Numbered from the stretch's first letter, positions 15,370-22,822 are shown. The stretch: 64,000 nucleotides of DNA from Enterobacter cloacae (GCF_011078175.1 NZ_JAALCJ010000001.1:682001-746000); one strand, 5' to 3'. Notes: generated by a model not told the origin, from the sequence alone. Made by a program: numbers and translations.

Positions 15370-15464
15370 ACGCCACCTCCGCAGAGGTCAAGCGCAGATT
15401 GCAGAAAATCGCAGGTGCATTTCTGCATCTGTGACAAGGTGAGGAGTTCAGATTGTGGTCGCAT
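15366..15464 (-). CDS. 32-residue protein before ninB
   Basis: The frame begins MRPQSELLTLSQMQKCTCD at ATG 15464, after GGGGA at 6 bases, and its stop overlaps the ninB start (ATGA). It has four cysteines (CTCDFLQ and a C-terminal LCGGG). Similar micro-proteins precede ninB in lambdoid phages. No function is known. Confidence 0.6.
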   Translation of the reverse strand: MRPQSELLTLSQMQKCTCDFLQSALDLCGGGV

Positions 15465-15560
15465 TTAAGTCCCCTTAAATGCGCAGAAGTCACCGGAGTT
15501 GTTCAGGCTCCGATGACATGATTATGGCTGGTTGATTATGGAAAATCAATTAAGCTGAGT

Positions 15561-16064
15561 TTAATCAGCAAGGTCTTCATCTGTGACCATCATTAGGTTA
15601 AAGAATGAAATAATTTTTACCCACTGCGAGTAAATATCGCTGGTCATGCTGGTTAGTTCCTCTCCGCGGAAGAAGGCGTCAGGCCCAACCTCATAGTTGA
15701 GCTCTTCAAAAAGCTCCATGTTTAATTGGCTAATGAAGAATTGCTTTAGACCTTTAACTGCATCCTGGTTGTTGCTATCTGAGTAATTTTCTATGGTACC
15801 CATTGCCAAATTTAAACACCGAACAATATTGGCTGCGTCATGAAAGCTCCATTCAGCCCCTTTCTTTCCCTTTGAATACGAATTCGCTCTCTCAGCGCAC
15901 GCTTTTAATGTCTCGTACAAATACTGCTTACCTTGTAGTTGCAATGCCTTTTCCGATGTGGCCCTGCTCGCCTCTGAGGATCGACAAGCTGCAAAAGTGC
16001 CTATTGCAGAGGCGACAGCTGCAATGGCAGAAACTGCCGCAATACCCATATCCCAACCAGACAT
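15561..16064 (-). CDS. orphan membrane-anchored protein, unknown
   Basis: The product has 167 residues. Residues about 4-25 (WDMGIAAVSAIAAVASAIG) form a membrane anchor, and the rest is soluble, helical and AT-rich in coding. The start at 16064 has GAGGGG at 6 bases. That ribosome site lies inside the 3' arm of a terminator-like hairpin. Single-pass proteins with a large cytoplasmic part, encoded by AT-rich inserts in early operons, are often exclusion or defence factors. This remains unproven and no family is recognised. Confidence 0.65.
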   Translation of the reverse strand: MSGWDMGIAAVSAIAAVASAIGTFAACRSSEASRATSEKALQLQGKQYLYETLKACAERANSYSKGKKGAEWSFHDAANIVRCLNLAMGTIENYSDSNNQDAVKGLKQFFISQLNMELFEELNYEVGPDAFFRGEELTSMTSDIYSQWVKIISFFNLMMVTDEDLAD

Positions 16065-16093
16065 AAAAATCCCCTCGGTGTTTTGAGGGGATT
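16065..16093 (-). terminator. terminator hairpin covering a ribosome site
   Basis: On the minus strand AATCCCCTC pairs perfectly with GAGGGGATT around an eight-base loop and runs into TTTTA just before ATG 16064. It sits 6 bases after the stop of the upstream gene. The hairpin both ends upstream transcription and hides the GAGGGG ribosome site of the next gene when read through. Confidence 0.75.
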
Positions 16094-16098
16094 ATACA

Positions 16099-16704
16099 TC
16101 ACTCAGCTTTTGGTGCTGACGCTATCATCGCAGCCCAGCATAGCTTCGCCCGATGCGCCGCCTGCTGGCACCCACTCATGGCGTCGTATGCTTCCCACTC
16201 TTTCTCATCGCTAAAGCTCTCATCTGGCTCTGACTCGAACCCATTGACGATCATGTCTTCAGTCGGCTCAACCGGCACCATTACCCAACCATCCGGAATC
16301 GCCGGAGAGTTGCCATCGGCACCCTGAAGCATGGCGGCGCGGCAGGCGTTCCATCCGACGGCTTTCCCATGCTCAAACGCGCTATCAAAGTCATCATCCA
16401 TCTCAATAGCATCAGGCACTACCGGCGCTGGCGGGGCTGTGAATAGGCGCTCAATCACGCAGTTTTTAAGTTCGAAACCGTCAGGTTGACGATGATCCGT
16501 ATAATCCCAGCGCTCGCTAGCTATAGCGGCAGGTGGTTTCAGCTTTGACCTGAACGCCACAGCCTCCGCTTCGAGCGATGCCAATGCAATCTTCATCGCC
16601 GCCAGCGCCATAGCCGCATCTTCGTTTACTGCGCCTGGCATAGCATCGCGCTCTTCTTCAAGCTCCGCGATGGCCTTGAGCAGCCATTCTTTAGTTAATG
16701 TCAT
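16099..16704 (-). CDS. Ea22-like / ead accessory phage protein
   Basis: The product has 201 residues. The N-terminal MTLTKEWLLKAIAELEEERD helix followed by KIALASLEAE, and the C-terminal PDGWVMVPVEPTEDMI segment, are mosaic pieces found in Ea22/Ead-type proteins of lambdoid phages. These genes vary greatly between phages and their role is unknown. It overlaps the next gene by 4 bases and is followed by a terminator. Confidence 0.65.
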   Translation of the reverse strand: MTLTKEWLLKAIAELEEERDAMPGAVNEDAAMALAAMKIALASLEAEAVAFRSKLKPPAAIASERWDYTDHRQPDGFELKNCVIERLFTAPPAPVVPDAIEMDDDFDSAFEHGKAVGWNACRAAMLQGADGNSPAIPDGWVMVPVEPTEDMIVNGFESEPDESFSDEKEWEAYDAMSGCQQAAHRAKLCWAAMIASAPKAE

Positions 16705-16910
16705 GGGTTAGTCCTCGAAATCTTATGGCGCGGAGCGAAAGCACGGGTTCGGTCCTTACTGATGCGCCATCCATGGGAACGAGCATCCTTCGCGCATTCT
16801 GACCACGTGTTACCGACATACTCGCCAAACTCTGGCCCGCGCCAGGTTTCTTCTGTGCAGCTCTTGCAGTCGCAGTAAAGGTGCATGGTGTAATTGGCGG
16901 CTATGGGCAT
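16701..16910 (-). CDS. small zinc-ribbon-like phage protein
   Basis: The product has 69 residues from ATG 16910, with GGAGAG 4 bases before. It contains a CDCKSC motif near residue 13 and a basic C-terminus. Only one cysteine cluster is present plus one more Cys at residue 40, so zinc binding is possible but incomplete. Function unknown. It is coupled with both neighbours. Confidence 0.55.
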   Translation of the reverse strand: MPIAANYTMHLYCDCKSCTEETWRGPEFGEYVGNTWSECAKDARSHGWRISKDRTRAFAPRHKISRTNP

Positions 16911-16911
16911 A

Positions 16912-17361
16912 TCACTCTCCTTTACCGGCTGCGGCGGCGCGCTCAGCTTCGCTTTGTTCCCAGAACCAGCGGTGAAGGTTCATGAGCTCTTCATCGAGGG
17001 GAGCATATTTTCGGTCAAAGTAGGCCTGTGCATCTTTCTCCGCCTCATCCGGCAGTTCGCCTGGCCCAAACAGCGTGTTATAAATCCATGCCAGCCCTTT
17101 TCTGGCGTCGCCAGTTCCCTGCCATTCGATGATTGCGGCCTGCATTACCAGAATGTTTTTGCCAATTAACAGGTCCAGTTCTTTGTGGCGGTTTTTGATG
17201 TAAGCATTGTCGCTCTCCAACTCAGCAATACGCTTGTCTTTGGCTTCCAGCTCATCCAGCAGCGCCAGCACATCCCGAGTTGGAGCCCTAAAGTTCGGAA
17301 TGAAGTTGTCTTTCGCTCTCTCCGCTACTTCCCGTAAGGCCTGTTTGTCGATGTTGCTCAT
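16912..17361 (-). CDS. Ead/Ea22-like protein
   Basis: The product has 149 residues from ATG 17361 (AGGAG at 7 bases). The N-terminus MSNIDKQALREVAERA followed by FRAPTRDVLALLDELEAKDKR is the hallmark of Ead/Ea22-like proteins, and a coiled coil at about 40-70 follows. These accessory proteins are widespread in lambdoid early operons, with unknown role. Its start overlaps the stop of the upstream small gene by 4 bases. Confidence 0.75.
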   Translation of the reverse strand: MSNIDKQALREVAERAKDNFIPNFRAPTRDVLALLDELEAKDKRIAELESDNAYIKNRHKELDLLIGKNILVMQAAIIEWQGTGDARKGLAWIYNTLFGPGELPDEAEKDAQAYFDRKYAPLDEELMNLHRWFWEQSEAERAAAAGKGE

Positions 17362-17525
17362 TGGGCGGCTCCTTTCTTCACGCACATAACCACAAGGTTC
17401 ATCCTGTCGTGTTTCCGAATTTCTGTACGGGCATCAATACAAGCCTGCTGTGAATTAAACTCAACCCCAGAAATATTCCCGCTGTTGTAGTAACCAGTGC
17501 TGAGTGATAACAGAATCCAAATCAT
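17358..17525 (-). CDS. 55-residue protein, possible secreted or membrane peptide
   Basis: The frame starts MIWILLSLSTGYYNSGN at ATG 17525 and overlaps both neighbours by ATGA. The hydrophobic start could be a short membrane anchor or signal. Two cysteines (QQACIDARTEI and VVMCVKK) might form a disulfide if exported. Small proteins of this pattern, hydrophobic start then FNSQQACIDARTE, recur in phage accessory regions. Role unknown. Confidence 0.6.
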   Translation of the reverse strand: MIWILLSLSTGYYNSGNISGVEFNSQQACIDARTEIRKHDRMNLVVMCVKKGAAQ

Positions 17526-17977
17526 GACTGCACTCCTTTGCGAATCTCTGATGCAAAATCACCGCAGATAGTTGCCGCTGCATCAAGGCCGACCTGTTCG
17601 TCCTGATAGCAATTAACAATTGCGTTGCTAATTTTCAGGCAAACCTCATCTACAGCACTGGCCCGCACTTCAGCCAGGAAAGCGTCGGTAGCCGGGGTTT
17701 CTGCTTCACACATCAACTCCACAGCCAGGCCATAAAAATCATCTTTGACGCAATCTGCATACGCGATTCCATCAACAGTGTTTAGATGCCCGTGGTTATA
17801 GCCTGCTGCGTAAACCTCTTCAGCCTGCTCAATAAGCCCCGCATTCTCCGCAGCCAGCGCCGAGAATGTGGTTTCTACTACGTTAAGCAGAGCCGTAACT
17901 TCTTCTGGGGACATGTGCTCACCACATTCGGCATTCACCCTGGCGTTTTTAATCAGATCTTCGTATTTGTTGCTCAT
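17522..17977 (-). CDS. acidic accessory phage protein
   Basis: The product has 151 residues from ATG 17977 (GGGGAGGG upstream). It is acidic and mostly helical, beginning MSNKYEDLIKNARVNAECG. An upstream in-frame start would run through the neighbouring gene and was not used. I recognise no domain. The location among Ea22-like genes suggests another variable accessory protein. Confidence 0.6.
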   Translation of the reverse strand: MSNKYEDLIKNARVNAECGEHMSPEEVTALLNVVETTFSALAAENAGLIEQAEEVYAAGYNHGHLNTVDGIAYADCVKDDFYGLAVELMCEAETPATDAFLAEVRASAVDEVCLKISNAIVNCYQDEQVGLDAAATICGDFASEIRKGVQS

Positions 17978-18318
17978 GCCCCTACCCTCCCCCAAACCAT
18001 CAATACCCGCTTCATCGCCGCGCTGTTCCGGCACTCCTGGCAGATAACGTTTGTCTCTATGCGCTGCACCAGCTTCGAATTTCCCTTCGGCATGGCCGGT
18101 ATGGTTTCCGGTGCGTACTTCATGCCGTAGCTGGTCAGCCGATACAGCCGCTGGCCATGCTTGCCTTCGAACTCAATCAGGCCGTCTGCAAACAATGTGC
18201 TTAGCGGGCCGGAAATCTTTTTGGTGGTCATGCCGATCATGGTGGCAATGCGAGCACTATTCAGGCCCGGGTTGTTGCGCAGGGCTGCCAGCACCTGCTC
18301 ACGGATTGTTATGGTCAT
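17974..18318 (-). CDS. winged-helix phage protein in ren position
   Basis: The product has 114 residues. Residues 1-60 form a winged helix (REQVLAALRNNPGLNSARI, then IGMTTKKISGPLSTLFADG), as in small transcription regulators. The C-terminal part has a possible zinc pair CQEC with no clear partner. It lies directly after P, where lambda has ren. The start ATG 18318 overlaps P's end region by 1 base spacing. A DNA-binding role is likely, but the target is unknown. Confidence 0.65.
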   Translation of the reverse strand: MTITIREQVLAALRNNPGLNSARIATMIGMTTKKISGPLSTLFADGLIEFEGKHGQRLYRLTSYGMKYAPETIPAMPKGNSKLVQRIETNVICQECRNSAAMKRVLMVWGRVGA

Positions 18319-18319
18319 C

Positions 18320-19009
18320 TCACACCATCCCGTTCGACTTGATGCGGTTGTACTTGGCCTGAAGCAGCTGGATCGGAGTCGGCCCGTGGTCGGCAGCAGG
18401 TGCTGCAATTGCCCGGCGTACCGGCGGCACTGGTTTGCCCTCCGTGACACGTATCTCCCACATATCCAGCAGTTCACCCGCTTCCCGCGCTAGCTCACCA
18501 TGCGTTAACTGGCGCTCTGTGCTGCGGTGGCGCAGTTCTACGCAGATGTGGTACATGACCGGCTGAGACCAGGGGAATTGCTCACTGGAGGTGAACTCGA
18601 ACGAACGGTTACGCCAGTCCCAGTATTCGGCGATCACCTGGTCAACGTTGACGCCCAGCGCTCCGCCGCTCTGCTTGCACCAGGCTACAAACTGGCCCGG
18701 CGACGGCAGGAATGGGCGCTCCTGGCGGCGGGCAATGCGCATACCGGCATCGACCTGAGCCATTGAGTGGATGCCGTTCTCCTGAAACGCCAGCAGCCAC
18801 TGACGGCGGAATTCGTTCAGGTCTTCCTGGGTGCGGAAGTTCGCCATGCTGGCCGGGAACGCGGCGCGCAGCTGGTTGAACAGTCCGTTGAATACCTGCG
18901 CCACCTGCTCGACCGGGGCGCGCTCCTGGTACTGCTCTGGCAGGTTATGGGCCATGCGGCTCATCTGCTCGAGGTCATGGTTACGCATCTGCTCTGCAAG
19001 AGATTTCAT
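18320..19009 (-). CDS. replication protein P (helicase loader)
   Basis: The product has 229 residues and matches lambda P family proteins: FNGLFNQLRAAFPASMANF near residue 42, then RRQWLLAFQENGI and RRQERPFLPSPGQFVAWCK near 95. P brings the host DnaB helicase to the origin bound by O. It overlaps the O-like gene by 4 bases, the classical O-P pair. Confidence 0.88.
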   Translation of the reverse strand: MKSLAEQMRNHDLEQMSRMAHNLPEQYQERAPVEQVAQVFNGLFNQLRAAFPASMANFRTQEDLNEFRRQWLLAFQENGIHSMAQVDAGMRIARRQERPFLPSPGQFVAWCKQSGGALGVNVDQVIAEYWDWRNRSFEFTSSEQFPWSQPVMYHICVELRHRSTERQLTHGELAREAGELLDMWEIRVTEGKPVPPVRRAIAAPAADHGPTPIQLLQAKYNRIKSNGMV

Positions 19010-19869
19010 CGGATCACCCCGTAGGCCCAGTCAGTGTTGTTGAAGTCCAGATCCTGCTTAGCAGCAGATTTACCTCGCGCTGCCGCCTGCTTGTTCTGAT
19101 AGCTCAACTTCTGGCTGGCAGTGATAAACCAGTTTTTTGGTTTCTCATGAGTGAACTCAATATCCAGCTTCTGAAGTTCGTAGCTCAGGTCTATCAGCGG
19201 GTACAGGTTTAACCATGCCTGATAGTCCTTGTGGTTCAGCCTAACGATCTGACCCTCGAATGCGTACCGACTCGATATTTCATGAATATCTGCATTGGCC
19301 TCTTCGCAAGACGCGTCAGCGGCTTGGGTGTTAACCAAGGAATCAGGATCAGGGATAGGGGAATCAGGAATCAGGTTAAGGGAATCAGCAGGATTTAAAC
19401 TGTTCTGAACCTGTTCATGCACATTACTAGCACCGTGCTTTTCTTGTGCTTCATTATTTTCAATGACTTGAGGCTTTCCCTCTTCTTCCTTTTCCTCTTT
19501 TGCATCTGAATTGCACTGTTCTTGTTCAGTGCCATTTTGGTTCTGAGACGGTTCTGGTATCTCACTTGCCGCTTCTTTGCAGTGCGGGTTCTGGTGCTTT
19601 TTCCAGTTAGAAACTTGAATATAGGAATCTCCATTCACCTGGTAGCGATTGATGAATTTATGCTGATGCAGCTGCTGCAATAAAGCGTCACAGTCGACAT
19701 CATCAAAAGGCAGCACCATGGCTTTAATTTTCTTAGGGCGGTCATCCAGGCGACCCTCTTTATCGGCGATAGTCCACAGACCAGCGAAGAGAATGCGCGC
19801 CAGCGGCTGACACTCTGCAAGCTCGTCGTTCGTGAAAAAGCCTGGTTTGATATTTCGCGATCTGGCCAT
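19006..19869 (-). CDS. O-like replication initiator
   Basis: The product has 287 residues. Residues 1-95 are a winged-helix DNA-binding part (KPGFFTNDELAECQPLARI, then LFAGLWTIADKEGRLDDRP), as in phage initiators of this group. The centre (about 100-185) is low complexity, rich in E, Q, N, P and D. The C-terminal part (about 200-287) probably contacts P. The coding sequence contains a heptamer repeat array, the likely origin. The gene is followed by P with a 4-base overlap. The protein is not closely similar to lambda O, so the name is by role. Confidence 0.8.
   Translation of the reverse strand: MARSRNIKPGFFTNDELAECQPLARILFAGLWTIADKEGRLDDRPKKIKAMVLPFDDVDCDALLQQLHQHKFINRYQVNGDSYIQVSNWKKHQNPHCKEAASEIPEPSQNQNGTEQEQCNSDAKEEKEEEGKPQVIENNEAQEKHGASNVHEQVQNSLNPADSLNLIPDSPIPDPDSLVNTQAADASCEEANADIHEISSRYAFEGQIVRLNHKDYQAWLNLYPLIDLSYELQKLDIEFTHEKPKNWFITASQKLSYQNKQAAARGKSAAKQDLDFNNTDWAYGVIR
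19339..19387. repeat. heptamer iterons, candidate replication origin
   Basis: Seven tandem 7-base units follow each other within the O-like gene; four are exact GGAATCA (starting 19339, 19360, 19367, 19381) and the others are variants (GGATCAG, GGATAGG, GGTTAAG). An extended pyrimidine-rich and AT-rich stretch lies at about 19455-19505. In lambda the origin, with O-binding iterons and an AT-rich part, also lies inside O. The period of seven is not a coding period, so protein constraint does not explain it. Confidence 0.6.
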
Positions 19870-20562
19870 TTAAAACTCCACTGGTTGTTCTGGGCCGTAA
19901 ATTCCACGTTTCTCAAGCTCTTCTCTGCGAGCCTGATATTCATTCATGGCTTCCTTTAGCGCCTGTTCATCAGCCGGTTCGATCGCATACGCATTTGAAT
20001 CGTGCACAGCGATAACAACGCCGCTTTTTCTCCGGATATTGAAAATAGTTTCCGCACCGATTCGAATTAATCGCTCAGCAGCTGCAAGCTTGTCGCCGAA
20101 GACGCTAATCCCAATCTCATTAAAAAGTTCAGGTATATTGATTTTGCTAAGGCTCTCAAAAATGATGAAGTCGTGGTAAATAGCTATATATTCAGCTTTT
20201 TCACCGACCTGGCATTCACAGCTACACGAGCAAGCATGAATAATTTCTTTCAAATCAAGCTGAAAAAATTCGCGAGACTCGTTTACTCTCCATTCCGACA
20301 AAGCATCGTGAATCTCTTTTTCAGCTTCGAGCGGAGAGTGGCTGTAGAAAGCCGCCTCAACCTTGAATGGAGCAGGAACACCAGTAGCTGATGAAAGCTC
20401 TCGCGCTCGAACTTCCGGGCTTGTTGTGGTCATTCCAATTTTGTAGATGCCAGGCATACATGGATTGCTTAACACGTATACCCACCCTTCCATTCTGAAG
20501 TCGGTTGGAACATCCATAGTCTTCAATACGCCGACTTGCTTTGTTAATGGCTCGAGATGCAT
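19870..20562 (-). CDS. GIY-YIG nuclease-like protein (T5orf172 type)
   Basis: The product has 230 residues from ATG 20562 (GAGG at 5 bases). Residues about 25-115 match the T5orf172 form of GIY-YIG domains: GWVYVLSNP, then YKIGMTTTSPEVRARELSS, and the closing AEKEIHDALSEWRVNESREF. The C-terminal part is unassigned. Such domains occur in phage homing or host-interaction proteins. It sits between the CII-position gene and O, where lambdoid phages do not usually have it. Its start precedes O directly. Confidence 0.7.
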   Translation of the reverse strand: MHLEPLTKQVGVLKTMDVPTDFRMEGWVYVLSNPCMPGIYKIGMTTTSPEVRARELSSATGVPAPFKVEAAFYSHSPLEAEKEIHDALSEWRVNESREFFQLDLKEIIHACSCSCECQVGEKAEYIAIYHDFIIFESLSKINIPELFNEIGISVFGDKLAAAERLIRIGAETIFNIRRKSGVVIAVHDSNAYAIEPADEQALKEAMNEYQARREELEKRGIYGPEQPVEF

Positions 20563-20647
20563 AATTGCCTCTGTGAATTGATCCAATTAATTTCACCAGA
20601 AAGTCGGTTCTGTTCGCGCAGACCGGCTTTCGCCATTTCTGTAGTTC

Positions 20648-21193
20648 TCACATAACCCCCAGCATCGACGTGACCATAGCCATCAGCGGAGCGGTCAGGT
20701 CCGGGTCGACACGGAACATCTCTACGATCCCCTCACTCAGTTCCTTGAGCTTCTGGTGGCGCGGAGCGTTCATCGCAACAGCAACTTTCGCCTCGCTCGT
20801 TTCCTTCTCAAGTCGCGCTAAACGGGACATAAAACTGTCCTCTGGAAGAAGTCGATGGCGATACTCCAGCGGCAGCACGGACATGATTGCCGGGGCCAGC
20901 TGGCGAATGTTGTTGGCGGCGTATTCGGTGTCGCCATCAATCCAGCGAAACACCTTCTGCATCTGGCGGTGTGAGTCAGTCGGGATATCCAGACCGGTTC
21001 CGCCGGTTGACCGCCACTCTTCAACAATCAGCGCTGCGACAAATTCACGGCTGCGGCAATCAGCTGCCCAGGCGCGAACTGCTGCGCGGACCCCATCGAC
21101 GTTTAGCGCCGTGGAATCAGCTTCCCGGCGATTCTGGTAAATCATCGGTGGCACCGATAATTTGGTATTTTGTTGGTACGCAAGTGAATGCAT
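20648..21193 (-). CDS. YdaT-family regulator in cII position
   Basis: The product has 181 residues. The segment SHRQMQKVFRWIDGDTEYAANNIRQLAPAI (about 80-110) matches YdaT of the Rac prophage. YdaT proteins were first called toxins; in related prophages they act with YdaS as CII-like and Cro-like regulators. This gene follows the ydaS-like gene from the pR-like promoter, which fits. A shorter start at 21145 is possible. Toxicity when overexpressed is known for the family but cannot be read from sequence. Confidence 0.7.
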   Translation of the reverse strand: MHSLAYQQNTKLSVPPMIYQNRREADSTALNVDGVRAAVRAWAADCRSREFVAALIVEEWRSTGGTGLDIPTDSHRQMQKVFRWIDGDTEYAANNIRQLAPAIMSVLPLEYRHRLLPEDSFMSRLARLEKETSEAKVAVAMNAPRHQKLKELSEGIVEMFRVDPDLTAPLMAMVTSMLGVM

Positions 21194-21222
21194 TGCTTTC
21201 CCTTTCGTGGTTATGGCCGCCG

Positions 21223-21474
21223 TTAAGCGGCATGGTTGTCAGGGTGTGGAAAGATGGACGGCAGGTCCGGGCGGAATTCATGAGCCTGGATTTCACCACC
21301 AACCGCTTTCACCAGTTCAGGAACGTGAACCGGGGAGATGCGTTTCTTTCCGTTAAGCCAGTCACAGATAGTGGACTGGGCTTTGCCGCAACGTTTTGCC
21401 AGTTCTTTTTGGCTGCCAGCGATGGCGATCGCTTTCTCTACTGCGGAGTTCTTCTCTACTGTTGGGGTTTTCAT
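21223..21474 (-). CDS. YdaS-family Cro-like repressor
   Basis: The product has 83 residues from ATG 21474, after GAGG at 5 bases. A helix-turn-helix occupies about 13-50: SAVEKAIAIAGSQKELAKRC then AQSTICDWLNGKKRISPVH. This is the Rac YdaS pattern, a Cro-type repressor. It is the first gene of the rightward-type operon and faces the S24 repressor gene across three operator-like sites, so it probably controls the lytic switch. Confidence 0.8.
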   Translation of the reverse strand: MKTPTVEKNSAVEKAIAIAGSQKELAKRCGKAQSTICDWLNGKKRISPVHVPELVKAVGGEIQAHEFRPDLPSIFPHPDNHAA

Positions 21475-21501
21475 AATCACCTCAGCTATCAGTTTAAAGC
21501 G

Positions 21502-21530
21502 ATTATGGTTATCACTTTAGCGAATGTCAA
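21502..21530 (-). promoter_or_regulatory. pR-like promoter for ydaS-ydaT and replication genes
   Basis: TTGACA (21530-21525), 17-base spacer, CATAAT (21507-21502) on the minus strand, 28 bases before the ydaS-like start. It is near consensus. Two operator-like palindromes overlap it. Confidence 0.8.
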
Positions 21531-21571
21531 TCGCATAGGCGATTTTTTGCTAAATAATCGCTTGAGCGATA
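21510..21571. promoter_or_regulatory. three-site operator (OR-like) of the S24 repressor
   Basis: Three 16-base near-palindromes share the form AATCGC-NNNN-GCGATT: TATCAC-TTTA-GCGAAT (21510-21525), AATCGC-ATAG-GCGATT (21529-21544, perfect) and AATCGC-TTGA-GCGATA (21556-21571). They lie between the divergent ydaS-like and repressor genes. The third overlaps a repressor promoter candidate, TTGCTA (21547) 17 bases before TAGAGT (21570), on the plus strand. Confidence 0.8.
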
Positions 21572-21601
21572 GAGTTAAAGGGGTCATTAACAGAGGTGAA
21601 T

Positions 21602-22294
21602 ATGGGATTCTCGGAGCGCTTAGCGCAGGCAATGGAAAGCGCTGGATATACACAGGGTCGATTAGCTAAAGAGGTCGACATGGCTCAGTCCAGCGTACAC
21701 AAGTTACTCAAGAATGCTAAAGGCTCTCGAAAAACCGTTGAGATTGCCTCTGTACTTGGTGTTCGTCCTGAATGGCTTTCTACTGGTGAGGGGGAAATGG
21801 CTGCCGGTGGCGTCAGGGAGTCAACTGCGCTATACCAGGTTAAGCCGTCACTGAATGGGATTTATCGCGTGGATGTACTCGACGTTAAAGCCAGTGCTGG
21901 TCCGGGCACCCTGGTCACGAGCGATTTCATTGAAACTATCCGGGCCATCGAATACACAACTGAACAGGCGCGCGCTTTGTTTGGCAACCGGCCAGCTACG
22001 CACGTTAAAGTCATTACCGTAAATGGCGACAGTATGGATGGGACGATTTCGCCTGGAGATCAGATCTTTGTTGATACCGGCGTTACGCATTTTGACGGTG
22101 ATGGGGTTTATGTGTTTGTCTTTGGCAAAACTCTCCATGTAAAGCGGCTTCAGATGCAGCGTGACCGACTGGCAGTAATATCCGATAACCCCATTTACGA
22201 AAAATGGTACGTCGAACCTGAGGATGAGGACGCGTTCTACGTGATGGCCAAGGTGTTGCTCAGACAGTCCATCGACTATAAGCGCTTCGCATAG
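21602..22294 (+). CDS. CI-like repressor with S24 self-cleavage domain
   Basis: The product has 230 residues from ATG 21602 (GAGG at 5 bases; a GTG two codons earlier is possible). The helix-turn-helix lies at about 14-40 (AGYTQGRLAKEVDMAQSSV). The LexA-type domain has the Ala99-Gly100 cleavage site, Ser144 in GDSMDGT and Lys181 in LHVKRLQ. It keeps the prophage silent and is cut after RecA activation, so induction is SOS-dependent. It is transcribed opposite to ydaS. Confidence 0.92.
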   Translation: MGFSERLAQAMESAGYTQGRLAKEVDMAQSSVHKLLKNAKGSRKTVEIASVLGVRPEWLSTGEGEMAAGGVRESTALYQVKPSLNGIYRVDVLDVKASAGPGTLVTSDFIETIRAIEYTTEQARALFGNRPATHVKVITVNGDSMDGTISPGDQIFVDTGVTHFDGDGVYVFVFGKTLHVKRLQMQRDRLAVISDNPIYEKWYVEPEDEDAFYVMAKVLLRQSIDYKRFA

Positions 22295-22307
22295 CCCGGC
22301 TCCCGGG

Positions 22308-22682
22308 CTAGCATCTCCAACCCTCTTTAATCAGCTTCTCGCGTATATCCTCAATGCGCTGGTAGTCCTTTCTTTTTTTCAAAATCACTGACAGCTGTGA
22401 GAAGCCATAATGTGACGGCGGATAAAATTCGCTGGGATATTTATTTCCAGTTAACGACTCGTATTCTTCCACCCTTTTGTCATGAGCATGACGCAAAGCT
22501 GGGAACGCCAATTCAGATAGCGCAATCATCTGCTCGCATAAATGCTCGGCCCTTGCGAGGTTATCGCCCTCTCCCCTCAGCTTGTAATATTTCTTGATAT
22601 CCTCCTGAAGTCCAAAGTGAACCTGAACGATCTGCTCTGGGCTTAGCCAGCGGAGCTTATCAACCCATTCTTTATGGTCCAT
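22308..22682 (-). CDS. hypothetical protein between repressor and left operator
   Basis: The product has 124 residues from ATG 22682, with a strong GGAGGGGG upstream. It is soluble and helical: MDHKEWVDKLRWLSPEQIV, later YESLTGNKYPSEFYPPSHYG. It lies in the place of rexAB in lambda but on the opposite strand, converging on the repressor gene with 13 bases between stops. It is isolated from lytic operons, so it is probably expressed in the lysogen. I recognise no family. Exclusion or host-fitness function is possible. Confidence 0.65.
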   Translation of the reverse strand: MDHKEWVDKLRWLSPEQIVQVHFGLQEDIKKYYKLRGEGDNLARAEHLCEQMIALSELAFPALRHAHDKRVEEYESLTGNKYPSEFYPPSHYGFSQLSVILKKRKDYQRIEDIREKLIKEGWRC

Positions 22683-22751
22683 ACGTATCCCCCTCCAAAA
22701 AAAATCAGCATAACACGTAAATAAATTTCAATAAAAATAGCTTTAACAATC

Positions 22752-22822
22752 ATGCGATTATCGCATTATCGATGATAAATATCGTTATGGCGATTGACTC
22801 AAATAATCGCTTTAGCTATTGT
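22752..22822 (+). promoter_or_regulatory. pL-like promoter and left operators
   Basis: TTGACT (22794-22799), 17 bases, TATTGT (22817-22822) points to the RecT-integrase operon. Operator copies of the same form as the right sites are TATCGT-TATG-GCGATT (22780-22795), covering the -35, and AATCGC-TTTA-GCTATT (22805-22820), inside the spacer. A further perfect palindrome ATGCGA-TTA-TCGCAT lies at 22752-22766. Confidence 0.8.

Noticed and set aside
20587..20647. Imperfect hairpin between the YdaT-like and GIY-YIG genes as a tR1-like terminator
   Set aside because: The stem has mismatches and no T-run follows on the minus strand, so an intrinsic terminator is not supported.
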